Positions 7,086 to 8,647 of a stretch of DNA of 8,647 nucleotides are shown one piece after another. The stretch spans positions 1-8,647 of the forward strand of contig CAZOMR010000142.1 of the NCBI GenBank assembly GCA_964580655.1, given 5' to 3'. Numbering within the stretch: position 1 is the first letter of the stretch; the number at the start of each line of letters is the position of its first letter. The notes below the pieces were generated by a model, which was given only the letters and a program-made list of their open reading frames with translations, had not been told where the DNA came from and did not search any database. The DNA is from CAZOMR01 sp964580655 (lineage in GTDB: Bacteria; RBG-13-61-14; CAZOMR01). The translations under genes and the position numbers were made by a program.

Positions 7086-8573
7086 TCAGGGATTGATCTT
7101 GATTATCACTTCCTCAAGAATCGGACTCAATCCCGGGTCATCTGTTCCCAGGAGGACTCGGTATTGGATGAAGCGCTGGCCTGAGTGGGCCCGGCTCAGG
7201 CTCTGGCCGGAGTTCTGGTAAAAACTATCAGTAGTGCCGTCCGGGCCGATAAATGGTCTATCATTGATCCATCCGGGAAAGTTGGCGCTCCGGAGTTGAA
7301 CACGGACCGAGGTCCCGGGAGGCAAAAGCGCATCCCACGCAATGGTGCCTTCCTGGATATATGTTTCAAAATCATGCACCTTGGAGATCAGCTCTCCCGA
7401 GTCCGCGGATGCTGAAACGAAGAGTAGAGCCTCCTTGCCTCTTGTCCCGATATACAGTCGGCCGTGCCAGCTCTCAAACGCTCCGGTTTCATCAACGACC
7501 TCCGGGACCTGCCCGATCTGTTCCCAGTTCTTTCCGTCCTTGCTTGAAAAGATAACCCCATACTCTGAACCGGCATAAAGCCAACCATTATACGCTGTAA
7601 GCCGCTTGGGATCTATGTCTCCTCCCAGGAACAAGGGCACATACTCCCAGTTCTGGCCGTCGTATATATGGAGATGTCCAAGATTGAGGAAAAAGAATTT
7701 CCCGTCAAATTCAAGAAGGACCGCGTAGGCCCCACCAGGGTACAGATACTGGGGCGAAAGCGGAATAGCATCCACCGTGTCTCCGTCATATGTGAATATG
7801 ACCTCGCCCTCGGGCTGGCCGCAGTCGCTCTGGATGTAAAGCTTATCATTATAGTTGCACATGAAAAGAAGTCGCCTGAAATTCACATTGTATGGAGGAA
7901 GAGGCTCAACCCGGAACACCTCATTCCAGGTGTCTCCCTCATCATTGCTCTCGAGAAGATTGCCATGATATTTTCCTGCAACCGGATCATAACTTCCTGT
8001 AGTGACAAAAATTTTGCCCTGATAAAAGTTCATATCAAAGACATACACAGCCTCAGGCACGGTTTCCTTTTTTACCCACTTGTCACCATCGTAGATGTAC
8101 AAGTTGCCAAAAGGGGGTGATCCAATGGGGTCCAGTCCCGGGATATAAAGCTTGCCCTCGTGGGCGTGCATCTTAAGGATTCCCTGCTCCTCTACAGAAT
8201 ACTCATATTGAAAACTATCAGTTGCATAGTCATAGGAAAGAACATCCCCGCCGTCTACCCATCCTGGATCGGTGGCCGCGGCAATGTAAAGTTTTCCCTG
8301 GAAAACCTCTAATTCATGAATCCCTGTTTGGGCAGTGTCGCTGAAGATCAAAAGGGGAGATGAGACATCCTGGGCAAGAAGCATCTCCCCCGGACTGGCC
8401 TCGATTTCAATCTGCAAGGCGGACTCGTATTGCCCTCCGGACCAGTCGCTTTCTATCCAGGTTCCGGGCTGAGCGTAGCCATTGTATTCACTTTCCTGGA
8501 CTGCACACGCACCGATGAAAAGCAGGGCTATTACCACCACAGCCCGTGGCACGGAATTTTTGCGCAAAGCCAT
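7086..8573 (-). CDS. Seven-bladed beta-propeller lipoprotein
   Basis: From ATG 8573 the product has 495 residues. The frame is open to TTG 8615, but that TTG is the -35 box, so the internal ATG is preferred. It gives a proper lipoprotein signal (MALRKNSVPR, hydrophobic core, IGAC, lipid-bearing C23). Ala follows the Cys, which by the E. coli rule favours the outer membrane. Seven copies of an aromatic-x-G-K-L-Y-I motif start near residues 91, 138, 184, 241, 289, 328 and 369, which suggests one per blade of a seven-bladed, Kelch/BNR-like propeller. Phrases such as SNDEGDTW and SSKDGKNW resemble Asp-box turns. The C-terminal about 100 residues form a beta-sandwich with LRS, RFIQYRVLL and LSPILEEVIIKI, similar to a domain in the 717-residue operon protein. 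No enzyme residues are evident; ligand binding or an envelope scaffold role is inferred. Confidence 0.86.
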   Translation of the reverse strand: MALRKNSVPRAVVVIALLFIGACAVQESEYNGYAQPGTWIESDWSGGQYESALQIEIEASPGEMLLAQDVSSPLLIFSDTAQTGIHELEVFQGKLYIAAATDPGWVDGGDVLSYDYATDSFQYEYSVEEQGILKMHAHEGKLYIPGLDPIGSPPFGNLYIYDGDKWVKKETVPEAVYVFDMNFYQGKIFVTTGSYDPVAGKYHGNLLESNDEGDTWNEVFRVEPLPPYNVNFRRLLFMCNYNDKLYIQSDCGQPEGEVIFTYDGDTVDAIPLSPQYLYPGGAYAVLLEFDGKFFFLNLGHLHIYDGQNWEYVPLFLGGDIDPKRLTAYNGWLYAGSEYGVIFSSKDGKNWEQIGQVPEVVDETGAFESWHGRLYIGTRGKEALLFVSASADSGELISKVHDFETYIQEGTIAWDALLPPGTSVRVQLRSANFPGWINDRPFIGPDGTTDSFYQNSGQSLSRAHSGQRFIQYRVLLGTDDPGLSPILEEVIIKINP

Positions 8574-8617
8574 TTTGGTATGAACTAATCTATGAGAAAT
8601 ATTCAGAAAAGTCAAGA
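8548..8617 (-). repeat. Direct repeat, copy B (promoter plus signal-peptide start)
   Basis: This is the partner of 6979-7048, offset by 1569 bp with 68 of 70 positions identical. It contains the promoter, the SD-less short leader and the first ten codons of the propeller lipoprotein gene. The identity stops two bases beyond the -35 box in both copies. Confidence 0.95.
8587..8615 (-). promoter_or_regulatory. Promoter copy B, before the propeller lipoprotein gene
   Basis: TTGACT (8615-8610), a 17-base spacer and TAGATT (8592-8587) on the minus strand repeat copy A exactly. ATG 8573 follows the -10 box by 13 bases with no Shine-Dalgarno. The position directly before a convincing lipoprotein start supports a real promoter and a nearly leaderless message. 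Confidence 0.62.
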
Positions 8618-8647
8618 TGCTAAAGGCCTGCGGGTGTGCGACATAAA

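Noticed and set aside
8574..8615. TTG-initiated 14-codon extension of the propeller lipoprotein
   Set aside because: The TTG is the -35 box of the promoter, and starting there would bury the lipoprotein signal peptide behind 14 extra residues.
8618..8644. Short minus-strand frame MSHTRRPLAS at the right edge
   Set aside because: Ten codons cut by the window edge; it could be the end of another gene, but nothing supports it.

Overview
This 8.6-kb window looks like chromosomal DNA of a Gram-negative (diderm) bacterium, probably a deltaproteobacterial/Desulfobacterota-type or similar uncultured lineage. The reasons are four exported proteins (one a lipoprotein), a periplasmic-type gamma-glutamyltransferase, a DciA/DUF721 protein, and a V4R/TIGR02265-like protein of a kind I associate with deltaproteobacteria. 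The taxonomic call is an inference from gene families only. I see no tRNA, rRNA, CRISPR array, transposase or phage gene.

Layout: positions 1-774 (+ strand) hold the probable tail of an unidentified gene (1-153), then a TIGR02265-like protein gene ending at 774. Its 5' end appears to be out of frame with its natural ATG. Everything else is on the minus strand and reads right to left in tight succession: a seven-bladed beta-propeller lipoprotein (8573-7086); a 30-codon ORF (7004-6912) whose stop overlaps the next start; a secreted SpoIVB-type (S55) serine peptidase-like protein (6915-5245); a secreted propeller plus Ig/FnIII-like protein (5227-3074); gamma-glutamyltransferase (3070-1331); and a DciA-family protein (1315-791). 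Gaps are 17, 3 and 15 nt between the last four, so they are very likely one transcript. It ends in a 16-nt convergent gap with the plus-strand gene.

The most unusual feature is a near-perfect 70-bp direct repeat (6979-7048 and 8548-8617, 68/70 identical, 1569 bp apart). It carries a sigma70-like promoter plus the ATG and first codons of a lipoprotein signal peptide. One copy drives the propeller lipoprotein. The other sits just before the S55 gene and opens the 30-codon ORF, which still ends in a lipobox-like G-A-C-A. Both copies put the ATG only 13 nt after the -10 box with no Shine-Dalgarno sequence, so both messages should be almost leaderless.

The second notable feature is the S55 protein. 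The Ser-containing GMSGSP segment comes before the His-containing GTVSF...FGH segment, the reverse of SpoIVB, which suggests a circular permutation. Together the genes look like an envelope or secretion module: a putative protease, two propeller proteins that share a C-terminal beta-sandwich type, and a periplasmic gamma-glutamyl enzyme. A replication-related DciA gene is attached at its 3' end.
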